NCBI GenBank assembly: GCA_033296705.1
Contig: MU856853.1
Location: 124,001 to 188,000 of the forward strand
Source of the DNA: Chaetomidium leptoderma
Taxonomy: Eukaryota > Ascomycota > Sordariomycetes > Sordariales > Chaetomiaceae
Length of the DNA: 64,000 bases
Direction of reading: 5' to 3'
Under the pieces are notes generated by a model. That model did not search any database, was not told the origin of the DNA, and worked only from the letters and a program-made list of their open reading frames with translations. Positions 45,332 through 57,357 of this stretch are shown here, in pieces. The first letter of the stretch is position 1; every line of letters starts with the position of its first letter. The position numbers and the translations under genes are program-made.

Positions 45332-48282
45332 ATGCGGTTGCCCTACCTCGGCGCCACTGTCGTTCGTGACCTGCTGCTACTCCTCTCCGTGTCGCAACAA
45401 CTCGTGGCCGCTGGTCCTGCATCCGAACCACCGGACGCAAGCCCGCTCTGGGTCCAACCGTCTGGCGAGTGGTGCGTCCCCAATGTCCCTTGCCCGTGCT
45501 CGTGCTCGTTGCTCTACTCGTCTCACCATGTGCTTCCGCTAACCGGCCCCGCAGGTATGGTATTGACGGCACTTGGTCCAACTTTGCTTTCTACGTCGGT
45601 GCTCCCGCTCAGGTTGTGTATCTGAGTGTCGCCACCGCTCTGTCCGAGTTGTGGGTTGTCTCGAACGGCGGCTGTGTCCCAGGTGAGTGACGCCCCTCGA
45701 GAAAGATGCCGGCACGCACCTTTGTTAACTGAGGTCAAAGTTCAACTCTGCATCGATGCCCGCGGCGGCGTCTTTGACGCCGCAGCATCCGAAACATGGC
45801 GTTCGCTAGGGAGCTGGCAGTTGGGCATGAACTACACGGGCGTCGGAAGCAACGGGGACTATGGGCTGGAGACGCTCGCCTTTGTCAACACGGTGACGCG
45901 CGTGGCTACTGCCGTCGACGGTGCCCTGGTGGCGGCCATCAACGACACCAACTACTACCAGGGATACATTGGCGTTGGCGTGACGCAGGGCAGATTCGGG
46001 TCCAACCTCACCAATCCTTTCATCTCGCAATTGGCCCAAAGCTACGGTACGGTTCCGAGCCATGGCTACGGATATTCGGCGGGCGCCTATTACCGCACGA
46101 GTAAGTTGGCCTGTTACGCCTACCAATCATCGCCGTGTACACGACTTGGTTTTGCTGACGCGCAGTCCCAGGTGGTAAGAACACCGGCGGCACCGTGGCA
46201 TCCTTGACGATAGGAGGCTACGATACCCAGAGGTTCGAACCGCATGATACCAAGTTCTCCCTCGACCCGATGACCCGGTTACCCACTGTGCGGCTGCGCG
46301 GGGTAACCGCCAAGGTACCAACGATCGAGCAGGTGCCCTCGAAAAATTGGACATCGACAGAACGCGTGCTTGCGAAGATGGACGATTCCATCATCGCCGT
46401 CATTGATTCGTCAACACCATACCTCTGGCTCCCAACCGAGGTGTGCGAGCGGTTTGCCGCTGCTTTGAACTTGAAGTGGAGGGAGGATTTGGGAGTATAT
46501 GTCTTCTCTGACGGCGCCCAGTACACGCATTGGCAAACCGATACGTCGCTGTCCTTCACCTTCACACTCTCCAGCTACCAAAATGCCGACAATTTCGGAG
46601 AACCCTTCAACACCCCTGGAGTTGTCAACATCACTCTCCCATCTGCCGCGTTTGCGCACCTTCTACGTTACCCCTTCAAAAACATCATCCAGTGGGGCGA
46701 CTCGAGCGTTCCATATTTCCCCCTGAAACGATCAACCAAGGAAGTGAACAACAACCAGTACATCATTGGGCGCGCCTTTATGCAGGAGGCATACATTATC
46801 ACCAGCTACGACAGGGGTAGTTACTCACTTCATCAGGCTCTGTTCCCCGAAAGTGCGTCTACCAACTACTCGCTCGAGGCAATCACGAGGCCGAATGATA
46901 GCCCGTATCCGAAATTTGAGGGCGAACCTGAACCGGGCCACGGAGGACTAAGTGCTGGTCAGACGGCCGGCATTGTGCTGAGCGCCTTCATCACGGGCAG
47001 CATTATTGCCCTGATACTGTGGTTCTGCCTCTTCCGCAAACGGAGGGAGAAACGGAAGGAGAAACAGACGGAGACCCCAGGACAAGAGGATGAGAATAAG
47101 AACGTCCCTCAGGCCGTGGAAGAGGAGGAGGAACCGCAGAGCCCGGTCAAGAGAATGTTCACCAAGATCATTAGGAAGACGCGATCAAGGAAACCCGTGG
47201 TGCACGAAACAGACGGGACCAGCGCACGGCCAGTCGAGGTCGGTGCCGACGCACAACATCAGGTCTTCGAAATGCCGGTGCCTCCCGAGCCAGTTGAGCT
47301 GGATAGTCACGACGTTGGAGACGACGAGACTGAGTTTGGGGTTGACAGCGTCGAGGGGTTGAGCCAATACGATATCACCAGGCGGAAACTGGACCGGAAG
47401 TTGCAGGGCCCAGTGCCTACTTACACCCCAACAGCATCAATGCCGCCGCCGCCGGGGCATGAAAAGTCGATGCAAGACATCAGCCCCGTCGCTCATTACA
47501 GGCCGTCCGATGAACCCTCACCAGCATCATCACCGACATACGCCAACAGCAACTCGCTTCCTGGCTCCCTGCCTTCCCCGATGACACCACACGGCGACTG
47601 GGCGAATCGCGGGTTTGACCTCCCATCGCCCATGACTGTGGCACCCCCATTACACCTCCTTCACGCATCATCAAATGGGTCTAATTCCAGCTACTCACCC
47701 GTCTCCCCTCACTCTCCGCATTCACCACACACATATGCTCCGTCATCCATTACACGCTCGGGCTCGAACGCCTCCCCCACTTCCCCGACCGCGTCCATGC
47801 AGCTGCCATCGCCAACATTCCAACGGACCCCGATCGACCCATCACGAGTGGTGTGCCTGGGCCCGTTACCAGGAAACGTCCAGCTCCCACGCCCCCGACG
47901 ATCAATACCACGGATCGTAGCTCCGGTGGCTCCTTCGCCAGAGGCCGATCCTGCCTATCTCCTTCCCGAGGACCTACCGCTTCCGCGGTCCCTAGGCCAC
48001 CGTCGGTCCCGCACCCAGGGTTCGACCGACACACTCGGCAGCAACTTCACCGTCGACGAAGAGAATCGGCTCAGGACAGACGACGACGTGATAAGGCCGC
48101 AGAATCTAGGAGGAGGAGGAGAGGAGGAGCGCGACCGACAGGGCGGCGGCCACGATGACGACCTGCCGCGCAGTCCTTGTAGCATGGAGCGCATCGACGG
48201 CGGCTCCGAGCTCATCCACGTGCCGCAGGTCGCCGAGAAGCGCTACAGCTGGGAGGAGACTCAAGGCGGCAGCCTCAGCTGA
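45332..48282 (+). CDS. Membrane-anchored pepsin-like protein, probably catalytically dead
   Basis: Four exons (45332-45471, 45555-45682, 45741-46100, 46166-48282) joined in phase encode 914 residues. A signal peptide (MRLPYLGATVVRDLLLLLSV, then ending near LVAAG) is followed by an A1-type aspartic protease domain: FAFYVGAPAQVVYLSVATAL then SELWVV, GYIGVGVTQGRFG, SLTIGGYD, AVIDSSTPYLWLP and NQYIIGRAFMQEAYIITSYD. Active pepsins have D-T-G at the first site and D-(S/T)-G at the second. Here the first Asp is absent (SVATALSELWVV) and the second motif is DSS (Asp about 290). A transmembrane helix near 475-500 (IVLSAFITGSIIALILWFCL then RKRRE) is followed by a 400-residue Pro/Ser-rich cytoplasmic tail. 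Loss of activity is inferred; a wall-sensor or scaffold role is possible. Confidence 0.82.
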
Positions 48283-48660
48283 CCCGTAATCTCGATTACC
48301 ACCACTACCACCACCGCCTAACAACCGCTTATCTCAACCGTATCTCTCTTTTTTTTTTCCCTCCATATGTTTTTGCCACGCCATTCGTCGTATATACTAC
48401 TACTCTCCACGACTTCTTTTTTTTTGGCTTTTTGGGTGGGTTTCGGGGCCGGGTACTGGGTTATATCTACCTACTACCATGACTGGTTTCCCTCTTTTCT
48501 TTTTCCGTTTTTGGATACAATGGGAGCGAGGAGTTCGGGGGGTCTTTTACTAGCGCAAAACGGAACGGCTGGAACGGCGGGATGGATGAAATGTGATTTT
48601 CTTTAGGGTGGTGGCGGCGTTGACTCTACCAAAGTAATTGTGTGTAACAGGCACAAGGGG

Positions 48661-48678
48661 GGACCCCAAAAGGGGTCC
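48661..48678. repeat. Perfect inverted repeat, possible RNA hairpin
   Basis: GGACCCC-AAAA-GGGGTCC forms a 7-bp perfect stem with a four-base loop, in the 3' flank of the aspartic-protease-like gene. Confidence 0.75.
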
Positions 48679-48714
48679 CAGGATGGAGCAGCATTCATAT
48701 GACGAGGGGGGTTG

Positions 48715-48810
48715 ACCTCTTCGGACTGTGTGAGAGCTTTTTGGAAGGCGCTCTCGGGGGGGGGGAAACCTCTTCGGACTATGTGAGAGCTTATTGAAAG
48801 GCGCTCTCGG
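48715..48810 (+). repeat. Two-copy 43-bp tandem repeat, each with an inverted repeat
   Basis: Copies at 48715-48757 and 48768-48810 start ACCTCTTCGGACT and end GCGCTCTCGG; I count three differences. Each keeps GAGAGC...GCTCTC, able to form a 6-bp stem, and a G-run follows each copy. Confidence 0.85.
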
Positions 48811-49437
48811 AGGGGGGATCTGAGCGTCTGCTGCTTCGACTTTTGAGAGCATGTAGGATGGGCCCGTTTGCTAAGCCCCGATAAGAGTTAGTAGAGGTAG
48901 AAGCAAACAGACAAATGTGTTCCAGATCATCATTGTGTCGGCTGCTAACGAGTGAAGTCGGTCGTTATTCTAGCTGTCATTAACCGTTGGCACAGCCAGT
49001 GGTTGTTTGAGCCCCTTGGCTGAGCAGGGTGCTTTGCTAACTCGTACCTAGCCCTTTTGGAGACTTTGATAGCTCCATCCGTTCCGTGCCATGTGTGCTT
49101 ACAAGAGCTGGAATAATCGAGTCCATAGTGCTCCAGTCAGTAGGTAACTTTCCTCAACCGTCTGTACATACAACGAGGGGGTAATCCTTCTCGCTTGTAG
49201 TCGCTCTCTCTGTTTGAATGAGGGGCTTGTAATCACTACCTTCATAGCGCATATTCTCTCTATGAGCGCTATTTACCCTCCCATGCCGTCCCATCCACCA
49301 TGCTGTCCCAAGCCAAGGTTTATAACCTTGAGCCCTTCTATCCTCATGGCATATGAAAACGGCCCATAAACCATGTCCCAGACGCAAAAAGACTTAAACT
49401 CCGTTTCCTGCAAATGCAAAGTTCCTTCCTCTTGTAA

Positions 49438-51899
49438 TTACCACGTCTCCTGCCAAAGCGTGACATTGAACGGGTTGGCCAGCCACTTCTCGGCCTCCTC
49501 CGGGTCCGCCACCACCTTGCTGATGACCAGGGCGTCGAGCAAGGCACTCCGCACCGAGGTGGGCATGCGGCCCGCGTTGCCGCAGATACACACGATCGGG
49601 TTTTGGCGCATCAAAACGCCGACCTCGTCGGCATGCTTCCGGATGAGGTGTTGGACGTAATTCCGGTGGGCGTCGTACTGGACCGGGTGAACGGTGTTGA
49701 CGGCGACGGTGAGTGGGTCGGAGCTAGGAACTATGCTGGTGGTCGTCGCCGGGTCGGGCTCGATCCTATCGCGGGAAAAGGCCGGGTAGACCTTGACTTC
49801 GGGGTGCTCCATCCACTCGCGGTGAAAGTGGAAGTCGGCGCTGCGGTTGCGGCAGCCGAAAAAGAGCAGGGTGTCGGCTGTATTCTTATACGAGTCGCGC
49901 TCCTGGATGATGGCTCGGATGGGCGCGATGCCGGTGCCGGTGGCGACGGCGATCAGGGGCCGCCTGGCCCACGCCCAGTTTGGTACGAGGGGCGTTCCGC
50001 TCGCCGCTTTCAGGCGGACGGCCAACTGGATGCCGGGGGAGAGGTGTTTGAGATAGCGGGAGCAGAGGCCCTGGCGTGGCTTGCGAATGATGGTTTTGTA
50101 CTCGACGAGGGCCACGAGGATTTGTACCCTGAGGTTGTTGTCTTTTGCGGCCTCCTTAAGGCTCAGACCGCCGTTGCAGACGCTGAATTCGCGGCCACGG
50201 ATAACGGGAAACATGTCGAGGGCTCTCTTGTACGGAATTTTCACGCCCGTGAAATCCCTCAGGAGCTCAATAATGGTCCTCCGGGGACGGCATGTATAGT
50301 CATAGAACTCCTGCTCGTTACCGGGTAGGGTGAGCTCGCCGAGGCGCTCCCGCTCCCTCTCATCCTGGGTAAAGTGAATCAGGTCCCTGAGAAAGTTCCG
50401 TTTGGGGACCGCGGTAATGTCCAAGTTGTGGGTCAAGAGGTGTCGCAGGGTGGCAACGCCGTTGTGCGCATAGAGCCCCCGCGGAACACCTTTGAGCCGG
50501 AGGGGCGTGTCTGCCTCTGCTTCCCAACCCATCTGGAGGATCAACTCGTTGACATCTTCCGGGTAGTTTTTGGGCCAGATGACAAGGGTGAGATGGCTAG
50601 CAAATCCAGCGATCTCATCGTAGGCTTTATCTAGTAGCGGGATGTCGAAGGTTAAATGGCGGACATCCTGCCAGTGATCCGGCGGGGCCGCGTGTGAATG
50701 GCTCAACAGCGTGGCGACCACTGTGTCCGGGATGGGGAGCATGTCTGCCGGCGGAGATCCCAGCACCGGAGCCGCAGGCTCGAGAAGATATTTGTGTGGG
50801 TGATCTTTGAGAATGTTGTGCTTGTCCAATGCGGCAAACTCGCGTGGATGTTCCCGCTCAAAGGATTCATCTCGGCGGGCGATGTCGGCAGGGAAGTGGG
50901 CGTTGAGCCGCCTCCAGTCTGCCTGGGTCTGCTCTGCGGCACTCAGGGGATGGTCAACGTGGGAGCGAGCCGCGTTCTTGGTCCTCGCGGCCAGAAATCT
51001 AAGCTCGTCCTCGGTCTGTGCTGGTGCTGGTGCGCCTGCGTGGCCACCGTGTTCTGCGTCCATGTCCATGTCCATGTCCATGGTCGGGAGTAGCTCGAGG
51101 GAGTACTTGGGTGGGAGCTGGACGTCGTCGGGAATCGGGCTGATGGACGGCGGGAGCGGGTAGTTTGTAAGTAAGCTTGTCTTGAGCTCCTGATACCACG
51201 GAAGGTAGATGCTGTCGATGCTAACGGGGACAGAAACGTCAGTGTTCTGGGCGTGTTTGAAATAAATGGTCGTAGCAAGTTGGGGAGTTTGCAAGAGGGG
51301 ATGGGTCGGTTTGAGGTGCTTACCCGTTGTCGTGCCGCTCGTCTCCTTCCCCGGGCCTGAAGAACTCGATCGCCCCGAGTTGCAGGAGCCTCGCCTGCAG
51401 CTTCCTCGCTGCCCAGTTGAATCTGCATTATCAGTATCAGTGACCGACCCTGTGGGCAGGTTGGAGCAAGGAACGCATGTGCATGTACGTACTTTAGATA
51501 TGAGCTGTCGCCCAGCCCGAAGATGGCAAATCGCAGCGATCTGAGGCAGCCGGTGTTGTTGAGTTTCTCGCGCCTGAGGTTTTTCCAAAACTTTAGTGTG
51601 TTTTTGGGCATGTCGCCTTGCCCTGTCGTTGATGTGACAAAGATGACGAGCGATGCGCGTAGGACATCGGCCTATTCGTGGCGCGGTTAGAAACGTTGCA
51701 GCGCAGTTTTGAAGAGGCAAAAACGCACCAGCTTGAAGCTATCCATCTCATCCACTGTCGTCTGAAAGTGCAACCGCTCGGCCGCCCTGCCCAGCTCAAC
51801 TGCGATGTCCTCGGCATTCCCAGTCTCGCTCCCGTACAGCACGACCATGCTCCTGCCCTCGAGCACAGCAGGCTGCACCACTTGTTGGGAGAAGCTCAT
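49438..51899 (-). CDS. tah18: NADPH-dependent diflavin oxidoreductase Tah18/NDOR1
   Basis: Tah18 passes electrons from NADPH through FAD and FMN to Dre2 for cytosolic iron-sulphur cluster assembly. Exons 51729-51899, 51493-51671, 51324-51422 and 49438-51220 join in phase to give 743 residues, longer than yeast. The flavodoxin domain shows VVLYGSETGNAEDIAVELGR, VIFVTSTTGQGDMPKN and FAIFGLGDSSYLKFNWAARK. After an Asp/Met repeat linker (MDMDMDMD) come the FAD/connection segments (CRPRRTIIELLRDF, REFSVCNGGLSLKEA) and the NADPH fold: AVATGTGIAPIRAIIQERD, LLFFGCRNRSADFHF, CGNAGRMPTSVRSALLDAL. The C-terminus is NVTLWQETW, the aromatic end typical of the family. The extra length lies mainly in the linker (about residues 180-290). 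Confidence 0.93.
51059..51082 (+). repeat. Coding hexanucleotide repeat (TCCATG)4
   Basis: Four perfect TCCATG units inside the tah18 linker encode alternating Met and Asp on the minus strand. Because the unit is six bases, copy changes would keep the frame. Confidence 0.9.
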
Positions 51900-54865
51900 T
51901 TTGCAACGCCACGTGGATAGGAAAAGTCTCAGCACTTGCAACCCCCGCAGCTCCTGCAACCCGACAGTCCGACAGTCCGACACGCCACCTCCAGCTGCTA
52001 CTGTTCTGCGAGCTTGTAAATCTCCTTTATCTGGAAAGGTTTTACCACTCGAAACGGGGTATCAGGGCAGTTAGTGTGTAGTATGTGACCCTAACCACTA
52101 ACAAAGGCAAGACTGTGTTCTATGTCGAGGTGGCAAGGTTGGAAATCGGGGATACCAACAATCCAGGCTGGGAGTCGAGATTACTGCCTTAGTAGTGAAG
52201 AACCGGCAGGGTTTCGCCAGTCGAGTCCCCGTATCAAGATGATTCCAAGATTCCGAGTTTCTGAGTGTTGTCGTCGGAATCAGATTCTGGGCTGGACGGG
52301 AACGGCGGTGCTTGTACTGTACTTGCCTTATCCATCCTTATCAGATTGATCATTGGCTGTGGGAATCAGTGGGATGCATCGTCTCCGAAACCGGCCGCCC
52401 GGCTTTGGACTATCACCGGGACGGAGCTCCGAGCATCTCACCACGCCCGTGCTTAACGGTCGGCTCGGAGGTTTGTGGATTTTACAGATTACACAGGAGA
52501 CCGAAGACAGAGCTGCTAAATCGGCCCCTACGACCCATTTGCGCCAGTCTCTCTGTCCCGGAAGGCCAACTCGCTGTTAGGGTATTTCGAGCTTCTGTGA
52601 ATCCTAGGTTGCCCCGCCTGTCACATGCTCTGTCAGCGATGCGGGCACTCCATCTGGCGAGACGGTTCCAGTTTACTTCCAGGTTTGGTAACATTTTGGA
52701 ACACTCACACGCCAAATCAGAAGGCAACCTGGAAAACGGTTTTTCCCTCCCCCCCTGGCACCGAGATTTGCCGTATAGCCCTCACCGGGAATTTGAGCCA
52801 AGGTGCAATGCATGCCTGGTGAACCTGGATAAATTTTGTCTGCATGAATTTCCTGAGCAGCCAAGATTTGGCCCCTATTTCTCCCCTATTTTTCCCAAAT
52901 TGCATGTCGCGTGCTGGAGACACAGCAGCATCACCTTGTCAGATGCTAGGAAACAGCAACAACAAATCAGCATGGAACCGTCTGGAAGTTGGTTGTGGGT
53001 CCCCACCTGGTAGGGCACCGCCCAGAGCGAGCAAGCAGCCCTACGAGGCCCACAGAAACAACCTGCATTTGTCTTCTTGTTCTCCAAGAGCCAGGTAGGT
53101 GTTTCTGACTGATGTCTGCAGTGGGATATAGGAAGCCTGAAGATGCTCACAGGCCCCTATTGACACAACCATCTTCTCCAGCCAGCCCCGGCCGGGTCCC
53201 CACTGGTTTTAACTAGTTTGCCGTCTCGCAGTCCAACGCCTAGCGCCTCAAGCTCTGGACCCATCTTGGGCAAGGGTGTGTCTCCGAACTTGCCACTAAC
53301 CCCAGATCTGTGATGCCGTGGCTTGCCCCCTGGACGTTGTGCCGCAGCAGTGCCGAAAACAGAGGACCTCGTCCTCACAGCTCTTCCTAGCCAGCGAGGA
53401 GGTCATATTAGCCCATGAGGTAGAAGACTCATATGTGGCAAGCTAGCTGAACACCACGCAGAAGATACCCAGTGAGCCAGTTTGCGTGTCTGCCAGAGGA
53501 ATTGCCAAGTCATGGCAACGCGCCCAACTGTGGACTCCGATTAACTAAATATTGAACTCTGTACGCTTGGGGCGCTGACAGGGGTTGCTGGTTTGAGATA
53601 CCTGTCATGTTCCTGCCTGCATTCGACGCCTGTGACCGCCGGTGTTCTCTCGCGAGTGTCAGGTGGCAGTCGGTCAAGAGTAAAGGTAGGCAGCGGTTCA
53701 TCCGCTTGTGGCCTCACTAGCATTGATAATTAAGTGTAATTCCGTTGGCGCAGTTCAATGATATTAGTATCAATTATCGGGAAACCCCAGAAACGTTGTT
53801 CCTCCCTGGGCATCTCCGAGATCATGCATTCGATCTTTCCACTGCGAATCCCGTGGATCTATGCCCAGAAGTACCTACCTTATTACCTGGGGTTTCCACA
53901 CAATAGCGGCAACAGATAGATGCCTTCCCATTCCGGCATTCAGAGTTTGCCCGAGTCCTGACCCTTCCAGCAACTTGAATTGAACACAATAGCAGGATGA
54001 GCCATTGAACGGTAAACCACGCCACGGGTACAAATCGCGAGAACCGAATCGAGGAACTAACCTTTCCCTCTTTCCTCCTTCCCCCAACAGCCACTCGCCC
54101 ACCACCTCAAACTCACACTATCTTCAGTTTCGGATAACCAGCTGGCGCGGCAAGTCCAACGGCGCACGTGAAAAGACCAACTCTCGGACTTCGGGCTCGA
54201 CCACCTCCAGAGGAAGCTCAACCCAGCGAACCCGAACCCGATCCCGTTCTCAACATCCCGCACAGGTCAACCAGCACACACAAGCTGCAGGTTATCGCAC
54301 CATCGGGGTTTGGCCCTCCTTTCGTGAGGTAAGTGCAAAGAACACGCGGGCCGGCGTTGAAATCTTCATCCCCAGAAGTTTGCAGTTGGAAACCCAGACA
54401 CACACCCCATTGGCCCATTCTGGCGGACACGGTGACCCCTGCACTGCCCCTGCCCCACCTGCCCCCCAGGCGAGAACCAGGCCAGTGAGGCCAGGTACGT
54501 ACCCTGGCCTACCGCCACGCCTTCCTTCCTCGCTTAATTCCCCGAACGCCAGGCAAAAAATATTTGAATTTCTGGCCGCGCCGCTTCACCTCTCTCTTCC
54601 CCTTCTTCCTCTCCACGTCAACCATCAAGGATCGATCAAAAGCTCCCTCAACCTTCGACCAAACCCCCGTCAATTCTTCTAGGGCACTTAGCTACCCTTC
54701 TAACTCCCCCCCAGACCCAGAGTTCAATTCACACTCGTCCGTTCATCGGTACCTCGCTTCTTTTCGGCGCCCTCACCCGCTGCACTGCACGAACGAGTCA
54801 ACCAGCCTCACGTCCACCGACTCCATCACTCAAGTTTATCAACTTCGACATCCTCATCAGTCACC
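51900..54865. promoter_or_regulatory. Divergent intergenic region, tah18 / RRM gene
   Basis: This 3-kb stretch lies between two divergent starts. The last 0.9 kb is pyrimidine-rich and probably the long leader of the RRM gene; it contains a strong GTAAGT donor at 54329 and candidate acceptors near 54680 and 54714, so a 5'-UTR intron is likely. The middle (52100-53900) has no recognised gene. Confidence 0.45.
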
Positions 54866-56373
54866 ATGTCTACCGTCGTGGAGAAGATCGCTGACGCCGC
54901 CACCACGGCCGTCGATGACGTTACCAACGCTCTGGCCAATACCTCTATCACTGGCAAGGCCGCCGACGACAAGTCGGCCACCAACGATGCTGTCCTTGCC
55001 AGCGCTGCCGAAGGTCGCCGCCTGTACATCGGAAACCTGGCTTATGCGACAACGGAGGGGGAGTTGAAAGAATTCTTCAAGGGCTACCTTGTGTAAGTCT
55101 CTTTCTCTTTGTTTTCTCATCTCTGTGTGTTTTTCTACACCCCATCGACACGCCACAATGCTTTCACCGCTGGTTGTTGCCCCGGACTCTCGCTCCCGCC
55201 ACACCCTTGACCCCTGCACCCGTCCGACCTCGAGGTGGTTGCTGTTTCTATCGTCAATACATACCTACGTCAATACATACCTACGACACCATCGCTGCCA
55301 CCATGCCCCGCACTGCCGTTTCATGACTCATTGCCCTCGTCCTTCGGCGGCCGCTAACCATGTGTCCCCTCCAGTGAATCTGTTTCTATCCCGAAGAACC
55401 CTCGCACCGACCGCCCCGTCGGTTACGCCTTTGTCGACCTGTCGACTCCCAGCGAGGCTGAGCGTGCCATCGCTGAGCTCTCTGGCAAGGAGGTTCTGGA
55501 GCGTAAGGTCTCCGTCCAGCTTGCCCGCAAGCCCGAGTCGAACGAGAAGGCCGAGGGTGCCAACGTCGAGGGTGGTGCCGAAGGTACCCGCCGCCGCCAC
55601 TCTACCCGTGGTCGCGGTCGGTCTGGCCGGGGCCGTGGTGGGCGTGCTCGCGGTGGTCGCGGCAGTGGTGTAAGTTTCCTCAGGTCGCTGCCAAGCTGTC
55701 AAAACATGGACACACGACTAACCCAGCTATAGGACGAGGGCAAGGAGCAGGGCGCTCCCACTGAGGACGCGGCCGTTGATGCGACTCAGCCCGAGGCTCT
55801 GAAGGACGTCACTAATGAGGCCACTGGCGAGGACCTTGACGGCAAATCCGGCAAGGGCCAGGCTCGCCCCCGGGAGCGTCGGGAGCGCGGCCCTCCGGCC
55901 GACGGTATCCCGTCCAAGACCAAGGTCATGGTTGCTAACCTCCCGTATGACCTGACCGAGGAGAAGGTTCGTTACACCCCCGCGTTTCCGTTTGTGTGGA
56001 AAAGCAACATCAGTCACTAACACCCCCCAAGCTCAAGGAGTTGTTCACCGCCTACAACCCCTTGTCCGCCAAGATCGCCCTGCGCCCTATCCCCCGCTTC
56101 ATGATCAAGAAGCTCCAGGCTCGCGGCGAGCCCCGCAAGGGCCGCGGCTTCGGCTTCGTCACCCTGGCCTCGGAGGAGCTTCAGCAGCAGGCTGTGGCCG
56201 AGATGAACGGCAAGGAGATTGAGGGTCGCGAGATTGCTGTCAAGGTTGCCATCGACAGCCCTGACAAGACGGATGATGACATCAAGGGCCCCGATGCTGA
56301 GGACGCCAACGGAACCGAGCAGGTTGAGGTTGAGGCTGAGGCTGAGGCTGCCCCTGTCGTGGCCGCGGCCTAG
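54866..56373 (+). CDS. RRM-RGG-RRM RNA-binding protein (Sbp1-like)
   Basis: Four exons (54866-55092, 55375-55669, 55733-55966, 56032-56373) encode about 365 residues. The start MSTVVEKIADAATTAVDD follows CACCATG. RRM1 has RNP2 RLYIGNLAY and RNP1 GYAFVDL, the first intron (282 nt) falling within it. An RGG region (TRGRGRSGRGRGGRARGGRG) follows, then an acidic linker, and RRM2 with RNP2 KVMVANLPYDL and RNP1 GRGFGFVTL. The C-terminus is Glu/Ala-rich. This RRM-RGG-RRM order is that of yeast Sbp1, a translation repressor that binds eIF4G through its RGG motif; orthology is inferred from architecture. The long first intron and leader suggest room for post-transcriptional control. Confidence 0.85.
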
Positions 56374-57357
56374 ATGATGATGCTCTACTCTTGATGAGCA
56401 CGCAGCATACGTCCAATGGAGATGCCAATGCACGCGCTTTTTCTATTCGGCAACTCCCCGTTCGTATGTATTACTTTTGGGCGCGTGCATCTCTTTTAAC
56501 GACCGGAAATGGGTGGATGATATTTTTCCTTTTTTTTTGCCAATGGCTAGACGGGATATTTCACGAAAGCGAGATTGAGCGGCGGGATAGTTCTCCTGGC
56601 GTCCTGGAATTTTGCACGGGGCTTCTAAAAAGGGCTCTGCGGGTAGAGTTCAGGGACACGTTACCCATTATCTTGCGGCTTTCTGCAGAAAATATCCCCT
56701 AATATCCTCATGACCTACCTTACTTTTTTTCTTCCATGGAGACGATAACGGCCTTCAATTCTTTTCATCTCGCACCTTCTGGCTTGTACACTAGTTCTTC
56801 GCTGGAGTCGGGGTTTGGGAAAAGGAAAAGTTTTGATCTCTACGACAAGATTTTGTGAAGGCCTCACCTTGTGATTTTGGAGATCTGAGTGCGGAATGTG
56901 TTTGCGTGTTCGTGTGTGTCGGGTGTCTGCGTGTGTGGGAGACGGAAGACGGTCAGGGTTGTTCGGTGGGTTCGCCGGGAGGTGACAGATGGTTCCTGCA
57001 GGGGTTGGGGCACAATTAGTTGGCTGCGGGCCTGCGGCGTCCAGACCCAAGTCGAATTGGCCCCGCCCAACACAGTCCAGAACCACCTCACTTGTCCTGT
57101 CGCGATAAACTTGCCCCCTTGAATTTCCAAGCGCAACCACCATAGTTTTCCGGCAAACGAACAAGGTTACCACAAGCTGTGTTGTCGGGCGAATTCTTAT
57201 ATACCGACAATCTTATCTGATATCCCAGTTTTCCACTTGCGCCGGTTCGAAACCCATCGAGCGCAAACGCCACAAGCCACCTCCCCCGACAACCCATTCC
57301 CATCCTCGACCCTGCCGGTTCAGCGACGAACAACCTACCCGACAGCTATCGCCCACG
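56374..57357. other. Intergenic region before GCS1
   Basis: This 1-kb spacer holds the RRM-gene 3' UTR (T-tract near 56530) and the GCS1 promoter and leader. A GT-rich stretch lies at 56895-56945. No other gene seen. Confidence 0.4.

Larger units (their letters stand above)
48283..49437. other. Convergent 3' intergenic region with a duplicated hairpin unit
   Basis: This 1.15-kb spacer between convergent genes holds T-rich 3'-UTR sequence (48340-48430), an inverted repeat at 48661-48678 and a two-copy 43-bp direct repeat at 48715-48810. No protein-coding gene recognised. Confidence 0.5.

Noticed and set aside
54005..54682. 225-codon plus-strand frame upstream of the RRM gene
   Set aside because: Located in the pyrimidine-rich leader with a strong splice donor inside it; the translation is low-complexity and lacks similarity, so it is better read as 5' UTR.
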